DNA from: Vogesella urethralis
GTDB taxonomy: Bacteria > Pseudomonadota > Gammaproteobacteria > Burkholderiales > Chromobacteriaceae
DNA length: 64,000 nucleotides
NCBI RefSeq assembly: GCF_007644045.2
Contig: NZ_VMDW02000099.1
Location: 124,001 to 188,000 of the forward strand
Reading direction: 5' to 3'
The translations under genes and the position numbers were made by a program. Each line of letters begins with the position of its first letter. Position 1 is the first letter of the stretch. Positions 16,180-24,759 of this stretch are shown one piece after another. The notes under the pieces are model-generated. The model did no database searches and was not told the DNA's origin. It was given only the letters and a program-made list of their open reading frames with translations.

Positions 16180-16743
16180 ATGTCCAACCTGATTTTGTCG
16201 CCGTGGTTGCGCCTGGCGCCGTTGGCCCTGCTGACGGGCTGCGTTACCGTGCAAAACCTGCCCAGCCCGGCGCGTGATGCGTTTACGTTCTCGTTTTCCG
16301 TGGCCAGCGAAATGCAGGCGATGGCAGAAAAAGCCGAGCAGTCGATGGCGCGCCGGCCGTCGCCGTACAAGAAAATCTGTATCGAATGGAACGAGGCGGT
16401 GACGGTGCCCGACATGCTGTCGGTGATCGAGGCAACCTTGCGCCGCCGTCAGGTAGAAACCCAGGTGTATGCGCCGGGTACGGTGCCCAGCGGCTGCGTG
16501 ACGTTGGTGTACGCCGCCAGCCGCACCTGGGAAGAAGACTCGGCCTATCTGAGCTACGCCAGCATTGCGCTGCAGCAGGGGGGCAAGACGCTGTCCAAAG
16601 TGACTTACGAACCCCGCATGCTGTCGCTGGACCGCTGGGCCAGCACCGAGGCCAAGCTGATCTTTCTGCTGGACGAACTGATCTCGCAGCCGCCGCGCCC
16701 CGTTTTTGCCGCGCCGGTGCCGGAGCAGCCCAGACAGCCCTAG
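16180..16743 (+). CDS. putative lipoprotein of unknown function
   Basis: 187-aa protein with a lipobox at ALLTGC (cysteine about residue 21). The mature part has a compact alpha/beta pattern including KKICIEWNEAVTVPDMLSVI and LVYAASRTWEEDSAYLSYA, reminiscent of the small lipoproteins annotated as Sbal_3080-like. No enzyme motif is visible. It stands alone, and a one-mismatch copy of the 11-base word (16166-16176) sits just before its start. Confidence 0.72.
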   Translation: MSNLILSPWLRLAPLALLTGCVTVQNLPSPARDAFTFSFSVASEMQAMAEKAEQSMARRPSPYKKICIEWNEAVTVPDMLSVIEATLRRRQVETQVYAPGTVPSGCVTLVYAASRTWEEDSAYLSYASIALQQGGKTLSKVTYEPRMLSLDRWASTEAKLIFLLDELISQPPRPVFAAPVPEQPRQP

Positions 16744-16770
16744 CCCTGCCAACCGCCGCGTGCTGCGTAC

Positions 16771-17439
16771 TTAGTACAAGGTAACCGCGGCACCGAACAG
16801 GAACTGCACCCAGGCCAGTACGCCGGCGTCCAGCGGCTTGTTCTGGTTGATCTGGTCCAGGCGGGCATTAATGACGTAGCGCGACGAAATGCTGTTGTCC
16901 GGCTGCAGTTGTGCGCTGTTGATGATGCCGGAGAAGCGCAGCGTGGTTTGTTTGCCGTTCAGCAGCACGATCTTGTCGCCGCCCACCATCAGGTAGCCGT
17001 TGGGCAGCACGTCCAGTACCGACACCATCATGTTGCCGCTGACCTTGGTGCGGTTGTTGACCTTGCTGTCGTCCTTGTCGGCCAGCGAATAGCTGGAATT
17101 GACGTCCACATCGAACACTTCTTTTACCAAGCCAGGCAGCGTGTGCAAGGCACCCGGCCCTTTGACGGTATTGGCGCCGGTGGCTTTGTCGTCCAGTGCC
17201 CGGCTGGTGCTGCCGCTCATGTCCTCGGCGATGGTGACCGTCACCGCGTCGCCGACGCGGCGGGCAATCTGCGATTCGAAGAACAGCTTGGCGGTGGCCG
17301 GGTTGTAGATGCCGCCATCACCGCTGGAAGCCAGTACCGGCTTCAGTTGCGGGTAGCTGCTGGTGGGCAGCTGCACGACGGATTGCGTTGTGCAGGCAGC
17401 AAGCAAGAGCACAGGGCAGATCAGGGCAAGGCGGCGCAT
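16771..17439 (-). CDS. FlgH-like flagellar L-ring lipoprotein, stand-alone gene
   Basis: 222-aa homologue of FlgH, which forms the outer-membrane bushing of the flagellar rod. A lipobox (LLAAC) lies at residue 15. The FlgH core is clear: LFFESQIARRVGDAVTVTIAED, then MMVSVLDVLPNGYLMVGGDK and the conserved LRFSGIINSAQLQPDNSISS. Normally flgH lies inside flgBCDEFGHIJ, but no other flagellar gene is nearby. It may be a displaced only copy, a paralogue of a second system, or a co-opted secretion bushing. The start at 17439 gives the lipoprotein N-terminus; longer in-frame starts lack one. Confidence 0.85.
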   Translation of the reverse strand: MRRLALICPVLLLAACTTQSVVQLPTSSYPQLKPVLASSGDGGIYNPATAKLFFESQIARRVGDAVTVTIAEDMSGSTSRALDDKATGANTVKGPGALHTLPGLVKEVFDVDVNSSYSLADKDDSKVNNRTKVSGNMMVSVLDVLPNGYLMVGGDKIVLLNGKQTTLRFSGIINSAQLQPDNSISSRYVINARLDQINQNKPLDAGVLAWVQFLFGAAVTLY

Positions 17440-17621
17440 GGCAGGCTTCCGGTTTGTGTCATGACGTACATTCAAGCAGCCGTACGTATCGGCCCTATCC
17501 TGATTTGGTCGCCACTTTGTGCCGTTGTGCAGTGCGGTAAATACAAAACGGAAATGTGCGCGCGCTGCCTGCCGATTGCGCATACCATACCGGCTGTCAT
17601 TGTGTTTACTGTGAGGCTGTA

Positions 17622-18824
17622 ATGCGTATCGGTACCCCTCTTTCCGCGTCGGCGCGACGCGTCATGCTGCTGGGCAGCGGCGAACTGGGCAAGGAAGTGG
17701 TGATCGCCCTGCAACGGCTGGGGGTGGAAACCATTGCCGTCGATCGTTACCCGGACGCGCCGGCGATGCAGGTGGCGCACCGCAGCCACGTCATCAACAT
17801 GGCCGACCCGGCGGCACTGCGTGCGCTGGTAGAGGCCGAGCGCCCGCACCTGGTGGTGCCCGAAATCGAAGCCATTGCCACCGAAGAGCTGCTGCGCATC
17901 GAGGCCGACGGCTTGGCCGAGGTGATCCCCACTGCGCGTGCGGCCAACCTCACCATGAACCGCGAAGGCATTCGCCGCCTGGCAGCAGAAGAGCTGGGCC
18001 TGCCCACCTCGCCGTACGCGTTTGCCAGCAGCCTGGCCGAACTGCAAGCCGCCATCGATGCCGGCATCGGCTACCCCTGCCTGGTGAAACCGGTGATGTC
18101 GTCCAGCGGCAAGGGCCAGTCGCTGCTGAAAGGCCCGGCCGATGTCGCCGCCGCCTGGGATTACGCCGTCAGCGCCGGCCGCGTGGACAAGGGCCGCGTC
18201 ATCGTGGAAGGTTTCATCGATTTCGAGTACGAGATCACCTTGCTGACCGTGCGCGCCAACGACGGCCACGGCGGTGTGGCCACCCATTTCTGTGCCCCGG
18301 TCGGCCATTTGCAGCAGCGCGGCGACTATGTGGAAAGCTGGCAGCCGCAGGCGATGAGCGCGCTGGCGCAGCAGCGGGCGCAGGAGATGGCGGCCAAGGT
18401 CACCGCGGCGCTGGGCGGGCGGGGCCTGTTTGGTGTGGAGCTGTTTGTGAAGGGCGATACGGTGTGGTTCTCCGAAGTGAGCCCGCGCCCGCACGACACC
18501 GGGCTGGTGACGCTGGCCAGCCAGCGCTTCAGCGAGTTCGAGCTGCACGCGCGTGCCATTCTGGGCTTGCCGGTGGACGTGAGCCTGCGCACGCCGGCGG
18601 CGTCGGCAGTGATCTACGGCCGTTTGGAAGCGGCCGGCATCGCCTTTGACGGTGTGGCCGAGGCGCTGGCGGTACCCGGCGCGGATATCCGCCTGTTCGG
18701 CAAACCGGAAAGTTTCGAGCGCCGTCGCATGGGCGTGGCGGTGGCTTACGCCGACAACGTGGACAGCGCCCGCAAGCGCGCCCGCGAGGCGGCTGGCAAG
18801 GTGTTGCCGGTGCACGGCGATTAA
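17622..18824 (+). CDS. purT: formate-dependent phosphoribosylglycinamide formyltransferase 2
   Basis: 400-aa ATP-grasp enzyme of purine synthesis that formylates GAR with formate and ATP, bypassing folate-dependent PurN. The N-terminal [23 protein letters not shown], the ATP-binding [13 protein letters not shown] and the C-terminal [18 protein letters not shown] are characteristic, and the length is standard. The ATG at 17622 follows a 180-base divergent gap with the FlgH-like gene. An exact 11-base word lies inside (17939-17949), and another lies 13 bases after the stop. Confidence 0.96.
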   Translation: MRIGTPLSASARRVMLLGSGELGKEVVIALQRLGVETIAVDRYPDAPAMQVAHRSHVINMADPAALRALVEAERPHLVVPEIEAIATEELLRIEADGLAEVIPTARAANLTMNREGIRRLAAEELGLPTSPYAFASSLAELQAAIDAGIGYPCLVKPVMSSSGKGQSLLKGPADVAAAWDYAVSAGRVDKGRVIVEGFIDFEYEITLLTVRANDGHGGVATHFCAPVGHLQQRGDYVESWQPQAMSALAQQRAQEMAAKVTAALGGRGLFGVELFVKGDTVWFSEVSPRPHDTGLVTLASQRFSEFELHARAILGLPVDVSLRTPAASAVIYGRLEAAGIAFDGVAEALAVPGADIRLFGKPESFERRRMGVAVAYADNVDSARKRAREAAGKVLPVHGD

Positions 18825-18829
18825 GCCTG

Positions 18830-18848
18830 GCGGCCAAGGTTGGCCGCA
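18830..18848 (+). repeat. 11-base word as a perfect inverted pair
   Basis: GCGGCCAA, GG, TTGGCCGC forms a palindrome immediately after purT and contains the exact word at 18838-18848. Confidence 0.85.
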
Positions 18849-18863
18849 GCCGGTAGAAACCCA

Positions 18864-18895
18864 CAAGGGCAAGCCGTATGGCTTGCCCTTGTTGT
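18864..18895. terminator. rho-independent terminator between purT and the Anbu operon
   Basis: CAAGGGCAAGCC and GGCTTGCCCTTG form a perfect 12-bp stem with loop GTAT, followed by TTGTT on the plus strand. It lies between convergent genes and probably serves both directions. Confidence 0.8.
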
Positions 18896-18910
18896 TGTGG
18901 CGTACGCTGC

Positions 18911-19660
18911 TCAGTCGGCGCCGTCGCCGTCCTTGAACCACAGCGCGTCCGGCAGCCGGCCGAATACGTCACGCAGCCCTTCGCCCCAACCCTGGCGCAG
19001 CTGCAGGAAGTACGGGTCGTCTTCGGTCACGCGGTGGCGTGGGGCAAAGTCGAAGTTATCGCGCTGCTGCCACAGCAGGTCGATGGGCAGGCCCACCGAC
19101 AGGTTGGAACGGATGGTGGAGTCGAACGAGATCAGCGTGCACTTGATGGCCTGCGCCAGCGGGGTGCGGTGGCTGATGACGCGGTCGAGAATGGGCTTGC
19201 CGTATTTGGATTCCCCGATTTGCAGGTACGGCGTGTCCGGCGTGGCTTCGATGAAGTTACCCTGCGGGTAGATCTGGAACAGCCGTGGTGCCTCGCCCCG
19301 GATCTGGCCGCCCACCAGAAAGCTGCAGCTGTAGTCCACGCCCTGGCTTTGGGTGTAGCCGCTGCCGTCGCGCGCCAGTACCTCGCGGATGGTGGCGCCC
19401 ACCAGTTCGGCGGCTTCGTACAGGCTATTGACGTTGTACAAGTTGGGCGTGTTGTGGCCGAGCCGGCTTTTCAGCATGCTGACCACGCTCTGCGTGGTGG
19501 CCAGGTTGCCGGCGTTCAGCAGCACGATCTGGCGCTCGCCCGGTACCGCAATCACATTCATCTTGCGGAAGGTGGCGACGTGGTCCACCCCCGCATTGGT
19601 GCGCGAGTCCGATGCGAAGATCAGCCCCTCGTCCAGTACCATGCCTACGCAATACGTCAT
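18911..19660 (-). CDS. anbu: Anbu proteasome-type protease
   Basis: 249-aa Ntn-hydrolase of the Anbu (ancestral beta subunit) family. The mature nucleophile Thr-2 follows Met-1 (MTYCVGMVL), with the conserved aspartate/serine patch FASDSRTNAGVDH. Anbu forms self-compartmentalised or helical peptidase assemblies; its natural substrate is unsettled. It is the last gene of a four-partner operon conserved in proteobacteria (ATP-grasp, alpha-E, transglutaminase, Anbu), interpreted as making and processing a peptide-like product. It overlaps the transglutaminase gene by four bases. Confidence 0.93.
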   Translation of the reverse strand: MTYCVGMVLDEGLIFASDSRTNAGVDHVATFRKMNVIAVPGERQIVLLNAGNLATTQSVVSMLKSRLGHNTPNLYNVNSLYEAAELVGATIREVLARDGSGYTQSQGVDYSCSFLVGGQIRGEAPRLFQIYPQGNFIEATPDTPYLQIGESKYGKPILDRVISHRTPLAQAIKCTLISFDSTIRSNLSVGLPIDLLWQQRDNFDFAPRHRVTEDDPYFLQLRQGWGEGLRDVFGRLPDALWFKDGDGAD

Positions 19661-20451
19661 TGCTGATCTGCCTCCGAGACCTTGGCGTGCGCCTGCATCG
19701 CCTCGCTGCCGCCCCCGCGCCGCACGCCGCGTACCGGGCTGGCGTCGCTGTAATCTAGGCCGACGGCCAGCTTCAGGTGATGGCGGTCGGGGCGCTGGCG
19801 GTTGCTGATGTCAAAACCCAGCCATTGTTCGCCGTCGTAGGCTTCTGCCCAGGCGTGGCTGGCCACGTGCGTATCGCGGTCGCTCAGTAGGTAGCCGCTG
19901 ACATAGCGTGCCGGCAAACCCAGGCAACGGCAGGCCGCGATAAATACATGGCTGTGATCCTGACACACGCCGGCACCCAACGCCAGCGCCTGCGCCGCGG
20001 TAGTACCGGCGTGGGTGATGTCCTGGGTGTAGGGCATGGCGTCGGCGATAGCCTGCATCAGCGCGGTGAGGCCAGCCTCGGGGTTGGCCGCAACCGCGTC
20101 GGCGTGGGCGGCGGCCAGCGCCCGGATAGCGTCGTCCGGCTCGGTCAGCGCCGTTTCGCGCAGGAACACCGGCGCCGGCAGCACTTCTGGCTGGTCCTGC
20201 CAGTCGTCGCAGGTTTCCACCACGCCACGGGCCTTCAGGCGGATCTCGCTATGTGGCGTGTCCAGTGTCAGTACGTGCAGGATGTTGCCGTAGGCATCGG
20301 TGCTTTCGCTGGCGGCTACCGGCAGCTCCAGCTGCCAGCTCACCACGCGCTGGTGGCCGCTGCTGGCCGGGGTGAGGCGCAGGTACTGGGTGCTGTGGCT
20401 GACGGTGTCGTCGTAACGGTAGACGGTTTCGTGGTCGATGGTCAGTTGCAT
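19657..20451 (-). CDS. transglutaminase-like cysteine protease of the Anbu operon
   Basis: 264-aa protein with an N-terminal beta domain (LTIDHETVYRYDDTVSHSTQYLRLTP) and a transglutaminase-like core. The catalytic triad is visible: Cys in GAGVCQDHSH (about 163), His in ASHAWAEAY (about 199) and Asp in DISNRQRPD (about 214). In this operon the family is thought to cut or transfer amide-linked peptides made by the ATP-grasp protein. It overlaps Anbu by four bases and the GNAT gene by ten. An exact 11-base word lies inside (20082-20092). Confidence 0.92.
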   Translation of the reverse strand: MQLTIDHETVYRYDDTVSHSTQYLRLTPASSGHQRVVSWQLELPVAASESTDAYGNILHVLTLDTPHSEIRLKARGVVETCDDWQDQPEVLPAPVFLRETALTEPDDAIRALAAAHADAVAANPEAGLTALMQAIADAMPYTQDITHAGTTAAQALALGAGVCQDHSHVFIAACRCLGLPARYVSGYLLSDRDTHVASHAWAEAYDGEQWLGFDISNRQRPDRHHLKLAVGLDYSDASPVRGVRRGGGSEAMQAHAKVSEADQQ

Positions 20452-20969
20452 GATGCCTCCGCAAGTTCTCGGGTGAGGGGGAGCTGCCAGTAGGCCACGT
20501 CCAGCCAGCGACCGAACTTGCGGCCAACCTGCTCGAACAGTGCAACCTGCTTGAAGCCCAGGGTACGGTGCAGGCCATCACTGGCCGGGTTGGGCTGTGC
20601 CACGCCGCCAATGACGGTGTGCAGGCCCAGTACCGCCAGGCGGCGGATCAGTTCGCGGTACAGCAGCTTGCCCACGCCCTGACCGACGGTGGCCTGGCGC
20701 ATGTAGATGCTGCTTTCCACCGCGTGGCGGTAGGCCGGGCGCACGCGCCAGCGGGTGGCGTAGGCGTAGCCCAGCATGTCGCCGTCGGCCTCTGCCACCA
20801 GCCACGGCAGGCCCTGGGCCTGGGTGCTGGCAATACGCTCGGCCATGTCGGCCACGGTGACCGGCTTTTCTTCGAACGAGATGGTGGTGTACTCGATGTA
20901 GGGGTTGTAAATGGCGCAGATGGCGGCCGCATCGTCCGGCGTCGCCTCGCGGATCAGTAACTCACTCAT
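20442..20969 (-). CDS. GNAT N-acetyltransferase inserted in the Anbu operon
   Basis: 175-aa acetyltransferase resembling the phosphinothricin/methionine-sulfoximine acetyltransferase group. It shows IREATPDDAAAICAIYNPYI at the start, the acetyl-CoA loop QATVGQGVGKLLYREL, and the terminal LGFKQVALFEQVGRKFGRWLDV. It overlaps genes on both sides by a few bases, so it is a true operon member and not a passenger. Its presence suggests acetylation of the amino acid or peptide product of the cluster, which is inference. An exact 11-base word (20519-20529) is read in a different frame from most other copies. Confidence 0.9.
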   Translation of the reverse strand: MSELLIREATPDDAAAICAIYNPYIEYTTISFEEKPVTVADMAERIASTQAQGLPWLVAEADGDMLGYAYATRWRVRPAYRHAVESSIYMRQATVGQGVGKLLYRELIRRLAVLGLHTVIGGVAQPNPASDGLHRTLGFKQVALFEQVGRKFGRWLDVAYWQLPLTRELAEASCN

Positions 20970-21889
20970 GCTGCCTCCAGATAAGCCCCGTGGATGGCAT
21001 CGCCCAGGCCGTGTATCTGGCTGAGGAATTGCGTCAGGTAGGTGTGCAGGCCGTCGTCCAGGATGCTGTCGATCTGGCCGTAGCACATCTCGGCATGCAG
21101 CGTGGCGGCCAGCCGCTTGGCGCGGTTGCCGGTGTCGCCCTTGATGCGTGGCAGCAGTTCGGCAATCTCGTCCACGCAGGCACGCAGCGAGCGCGGTACA
21201 TCCGGGCGCAGGATCAGCAGTTCGGCCACGCGGCGCGAGCTGAGCGTGTCGCGGTACAGCTCGTGGTAGGCCTCGAAGGCGCCCAGCGAGCGCAGCAGCG
21301 CGCCCCACAGGTAGAAGTCGGCGGCGCTGTCTTCGGCGGCATTGCCCACCAGGTGCGATTTCACGTTGATCAGGCGCGCGGTGTTGTCGGCCCGTTCCAT
21401 GAAGGTGCCCAGGCGGATGAAAGAAAAGGCGTCGTTGCGCTGGATGGTGCCGTAGGTAGTGCCACGGAACAGGTGCGAGCGCTCTTTCACCCAGTCGAAG
21501 AAGCCTGCCAGCGGGCGGCCTTCCAGCCCCATCTGCCGGGCTTCCAGCCAGGTGGCGTTGATGCTTTCCCACATCTCGCCGGTAATCTTGCCGCGCACGG
21601 CGTGGGCGTTTTCGCGGGCGTATTTCAGGCAGTTGACGATGCTGGCCGGGTTGGCCGCGTCAAAGGTCATGAAGTGCAGCACGTCGCTGGCGGCCAGTTG
21701 CGGGTGGCGCGCGCGGCAGGCTTCCAGTGCGCCGGTGGTGGCCAGTGCGGCGCTGATGTCGCTGCCACCGCGCGATTGCGGCAGCAGTGACAGGCTGTGG
21801 GTCACGTCCAGCAGGCGCGCCAGGTTTTCGGCGCGTTCCATGTAACGGCTCATCCAGTACAGCTGGGATGCGGTGCGCGAGAGCATCAT
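20966..21889 (-). CDS. alpha-E domain protein (DUF403)
   Basis: 307-aa all-helical alpha-E protein. The family start MMLSRTASQLYWMSRYMERAENLARLLDV and the internal repeat of the motif, FMERADNTARLINV (about residue 165), are clear. These proteins always accompany circularly permuted ATP-grasp enzymes and may cap or deliver the substrate. The first of two tandem ATGs (21889) is chosen because GGAGG sits seven bases upstream; it overlaps the ATP-grasp stop. Confidence 0.93.
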   Translation of the reverse strand: MMLSRTASQLYWMSRYMERAENLARLLDVTHSLSLLPQSRGGSDISAALATTGALEACRARHPQLAASDVLHFMTFDAANPASIVNCLKYARENAHAVRGKITGEMWESINATWLEARQMGLEGRPLAGFFDWVKERSHLFRGTTYGTIQRNDAFSFIRLGTFMERADNTARLINVKSHLVGNAAEDSAADFYLWGALLRSLGAFEAYHELYRDTLSSRRVAELLILRPDVPRSLRACVDEIAELLPRIKGDTGNRAKRLAATLHAEMCYGQIDSILDDGLHTYLTQFLSQIHGLGDAIHGAYLEAA

Positions 21890-23319
21890 GATTGGTCCTC
21901 CAGAATCCAGGTGTCCTTGGTGCCGCCGCCTTGCGACGAATTCACCACCAGCGAGCCTTCTTTCAGTGCCACGCGGGTCAGGCCGCCGGCCACCATGCTG
22001 ATGTCGCGGCCGGACAGCACGAAGGGGCGCAGGTCGATGTGGCGCGGGGCAATACCCGACTCCACAAAGGTGGGGCACGACGACAGGCACAGCGTGGGCT
22101 GGGCGATGTAGTTGCTGGGGTCGGCGATGATGCGTTGGCGGAAGTCTTCGATTTCGGCGCTGCTGGCCGCCGGGCCGATCAGCATGCCGTAGCCGCCGGC
22201 GCCGTGCACTTCCTTCACCACCAGCTCGTGCAGGTTGTTCAGCACGTGGTCCAGCTCGGCCGGGCGGCGGCACATCCAGGTGGGCACGTTCTGCAGCAGC
22301 GGCTCTTCCGACAGGTAGAAGCGGATCATGTCCGGCACGTAGGGGTAGATGGATTTGTCGTCCGCCACACCGGTGCCGATGGCGTTGGCCAGGATCACGC
22401 CGCCGGCGCGGTATACCGACAGCAGGCCCGGCACACCCAGCATGCTGTCGGCGCGGAACGCCAGCGGGTCGAGGAAGGCGTCGTCGATGCGGCGGTAGAT
22501 CACGTCCACCTGTTTGTGGCCGGCAGTGGTGCGCATGTACACGCGGTTGTTCTTGACGAACAGGTCCTGCCCTTCCACCAGCTCCACCCCCATCTGCTGC
22601 GCGAGGAAAGCGTGCTCGAAGTAGGCGCTGTTGTGGTGGCCGGGGGTCAGCACTACCACGGTGGGGTTGTCCACCGCGCTGGCGTGGCGCAGCGTGTTCA
22701 GCAGCAACGTCGGGTAATGCTGCACCGGTGCTACCGCGTGGCTGGCAAACAGCTCGGGGAACAGCCGCATCATCATCTTGCGGTTTTCCAGCATGTAGGA
22801 CACGCCGGACGGCACGCGCAGGTTGTCTTCCAGCACGTAGAAGTTGCCGTCACTGTGGCGGATCACGTCCACGCCGGTGATGTGGGCATAGATGCGGTGC
22901 GGCAGGTCCAGCCCCTGCATCGCCGGCTGGTACTGGCTGTTGGAAAACACCTGCTCGGCAGGAATGATGCCGGCCTTCACGATGTGCTGTTCGTGGTAGA
23001 TGTCGTGCAGGAAGGCGTTCAGCGCGGTGACGCGCTGGCGCATGCCTTTTTCCAGCGTTTGCCAGTCGCTGGCGGGGATGATGCGTGGCACGGTGTCGAA
23101 CGGAATCAAGCGCTCGGCGCCGGAATCGTCGCCGTATACGGCAAAGGTAATGCCGACGCGGTGGAACATCAGGTCGGCTTCGGCGCGTTTGCGGGCCAGG
23201 GTTTCGGGCGGCTGCGAATGCAGCCAGCGGGCAAAGTCACGGTAATGGGGCCGGATGCCGCCACTGTCGAGCAGCATTTCGTCGTAATGACCGTTTTCGG
23301 GGAGGGTCAGAGCATGCAT
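21886..23319 (-). CDS. circularly permuted ATP-grasp type 2 protein
   Basis: 477-aa peptide-ligase-like protein (DUF404/407 group). Characteristic blocks are LDSGGIRPHYRDF, the nucleotide-binding segment NFYVLEDNLRVPSGVSYMLENR around residue 160, DVIYRRIDDAFLDPL near 275, and VVKEVHGAGGYGMLIGP near 390. The family is proposed to make amide bonds to amino acids. It is the first gene of the Anbu operon. The start at 23319 has GGAG upstream; the reading frame extends further but without a ribosome site. Confidence 0.93.
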   Translation of the reverse strand: MHALTLPENGHYDEMLLDSGGIRPHYRDFARWLHSQPPETLARKRAEADLMFHRVGITFAVYGDDSGAERLIPFDTVPRIIPASDWQTLEKGMRQRVTALNAFLHDIYHEQHIVKAGIIPAEQVFSNSQYQPAMQGLDLPHRIYAHITGVDVIRHSDGNFYVLEDNLRVPSGVSYMLENRKMMMRLFPELFASHAVAPVQHYPTLLLNTLRHASAVDNPTVVVLTPGHHNSAYFEHAFLAQQMGVELVEGQDLFVKNNRVYMRTTAGHKQVDVIYRRIDDAFLDPLAFRADSMLGVPGLLSVYRAGGVILANAIGTGVADDKSIYPYVPDMIRFYLSEEPLLQNVPTWMCRRPAELDHVLNNLHELVVKEVHGAGGYGMLIGPAASSAEIEDFRQRIIADPSNYIAQPTLCLSSCPTFVESGIAPRHIDLRPFVLSGRDISMVAGGLTRVALKEGSLVVNSSQGGGTKDTWILEDQS

Positions 23320-24012
23320 GGCATTCTCCAGAGGTGATGTTCTTATTGTTTTCAATCGATAAACCTGACGCGTCTGGCGCATACAGGGCCTGACTCGCAA
23401 CCGGCAAGCCGGTATCAGGCTGGTTAGCAATCCATGTGCCTGCCCCGGATAGGCTAAAGCCCGCAGCACGGCTGCCAAGCGTCAAGCGTGACGCGGTGAT
23501 AAACAATGTGCGCTTCGCATGCTGGCCTCGGCAAGGCATTGCTGCGCTGCAAGATAGGCGCCGTCGCGTGTCTGGCTGCTGCTGGCGATTTTCCGTTTTA
23601 TTTCGATAGTTTTTGCCATGCAGTAAGCCGCGGTAGTACCACCGTGCAGGCGGGGAGTACGGCGATGGCCTCGGTGGTGCGACTGTTACGCCAGTCTTGC
23701 CTGGCTTGAGAAAACGGCCTTGTTACGGGGCTGCCAGGCCTGGCGCAGGACGCTGCCAGCAGGGGCTGTGGCGCTCAGGCGACAAGCGGGCGCTTGGTCT
23801 GGCACGCACCATGGTTGTGGTCTGGCACGGCTGTGCACCGCAGGCAGGCATCCGCGACTGCATCATGACGCCGTGCTGCAAACTGGTGCTGCCCGCCCTG
23901 TTTTGAGGCTGATATAGCGTGCGCTGACAGCCAGCTTTGGTGCGTCAATGCTCACTATCGATACGCTGTGCTTTTGTATATGATTTGTATTGGACAAATC
24001 GCGAGGTGCAGC
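23320..24012. other. gene-free region upstream of the Anbu operon
   Basis: About 690 bases between divergent genes. The small open frames here have Cys/Arg-rich, non-family translations and no ribosome sites, so none is called. GGTCTGGCACG occurs twice in direct orientation near 23800 and 23828. The last 70 bases before the SDR gene are AT-rich (TTGTATATGATTTGTATTGGAC) and probably hold its promoter. Confidence 0.5.
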
Positions 24013-24759
24013 ATGGACACGATCTGGATTACCGGCGCCAGCGGCGCCATCGGAAGCGCGCTGGCGCGGCGCCTGTCGCCCGGCCACCGCCTGGTGCTGA
24101 GTGCGCGCCGCGAAGACGGGTTGGCCGCACTGGCCGCCAGCCTGCCCGGCGAGGTACTGGTGCGCCCGCTGGACACACTGGACGCCGCCGCCGTGCGCGA
24201 CACGGTGGCCGGCCTGGCCGCCGACGGCGTGGCGCTCACTGGTTTGGCGCACTGTGTGGGCAGCACGCTGATCCGCCCGCTGCACCTCACTGCCGAAGAC
24301 GACGCCTGGCAGCTGATGCAGCACAACTGGCTGAGCGCCGTGCATGTGCTCAAAGCCTTTGTCGCCGCCGCGCTCAAGCACAAGCAGCCGGCCAGCGCGG
24401 TGCTGGTGGGCTCGCTGGTAGCGCAGGCGGGCTTCCCCAATCACGAAGCCATTGCCAGCGCCAAGGCGGCGGTGGCGGCGCTGGCGCAAAGCACTGCCGC
24501 CAGCTACGCCGAGCGCGGTATCCGTGTGAACTGCGTGCACCCGGGGCTGACGGTGTCGGCGCTGTCGGCGCGGCTCACCGGCACGCCGGAAGCCATCGCC
24601 CGCAACGCGCAGGTCAACCCGATGCAGCGCGTGGGCCAGGGCGACGACAGCGCCGCGCTGATCGCCTTCCTGCTGTCGCCCGAAGCCGGCTGGATTACCG
24701 GCCAGAACATCGGCGTCGATGGCGGCCACGGCGTCATCCACCCTTTGCCCAAGGCATGA
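24013..24759 (+). CDS. short-chain dehydrogenase/reductase-fold protein lacking the catalytic tyrosine
   Basis: 248-aa Rossmann protein with the SDR glycine motif TGASGAIGSALARRLS and the C-terminal GWITGQNIGVDGGHGV. The segment that normally carries YxxxK reads NHEAIASAKAA: the lysine is present, but the tyrosine position is isoleucine, and the preceding serine strand is VLVGSLVA. It is therefore either an enzyme using another acid (the histidine nearby) or a non-catalytic member. It overlaps the photolyase-family gene by ATGA, suggesting co-expression. An exact 11-base word lies inside (24119-24129). Confidence 0.88.
   Translation: MDTIWITGASGAIGSALARRLSPGHRLVLSARREDGLAALAASLPGEVLVRPLDTLDAAAVRDTVAGLAADGVALTGLAHCVGSTLIRPLHLTAEDDAWQLMQHNWLSAVHVLKAFVAAALKHKQPASAVLVGSLVAQAGFPNHEAIASAKAAVAALAQSTAASYAERGIRVNCVHPGLTVSALSARLTGTPEAIARNAQVNPMQRVGQGDDSAALIAFLLSPEAGWITGQNIGVDGGHGVIHPLPKA

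Noticed and set aside
20442-21572. Long frame fusing the GNAT gene to upstream sequence
   Set aside because: The upstream half is antisense-frame text over the alpha-E gene; the real GNAT starts at 20969 with a family N-terminus.
23506-23917. Small plus-strand frames in the gap upstream of the SDR gene
   Set aside because: No ribosome sites, no hydrophobic or domain pattern, and overlapping alternatives in two frames.
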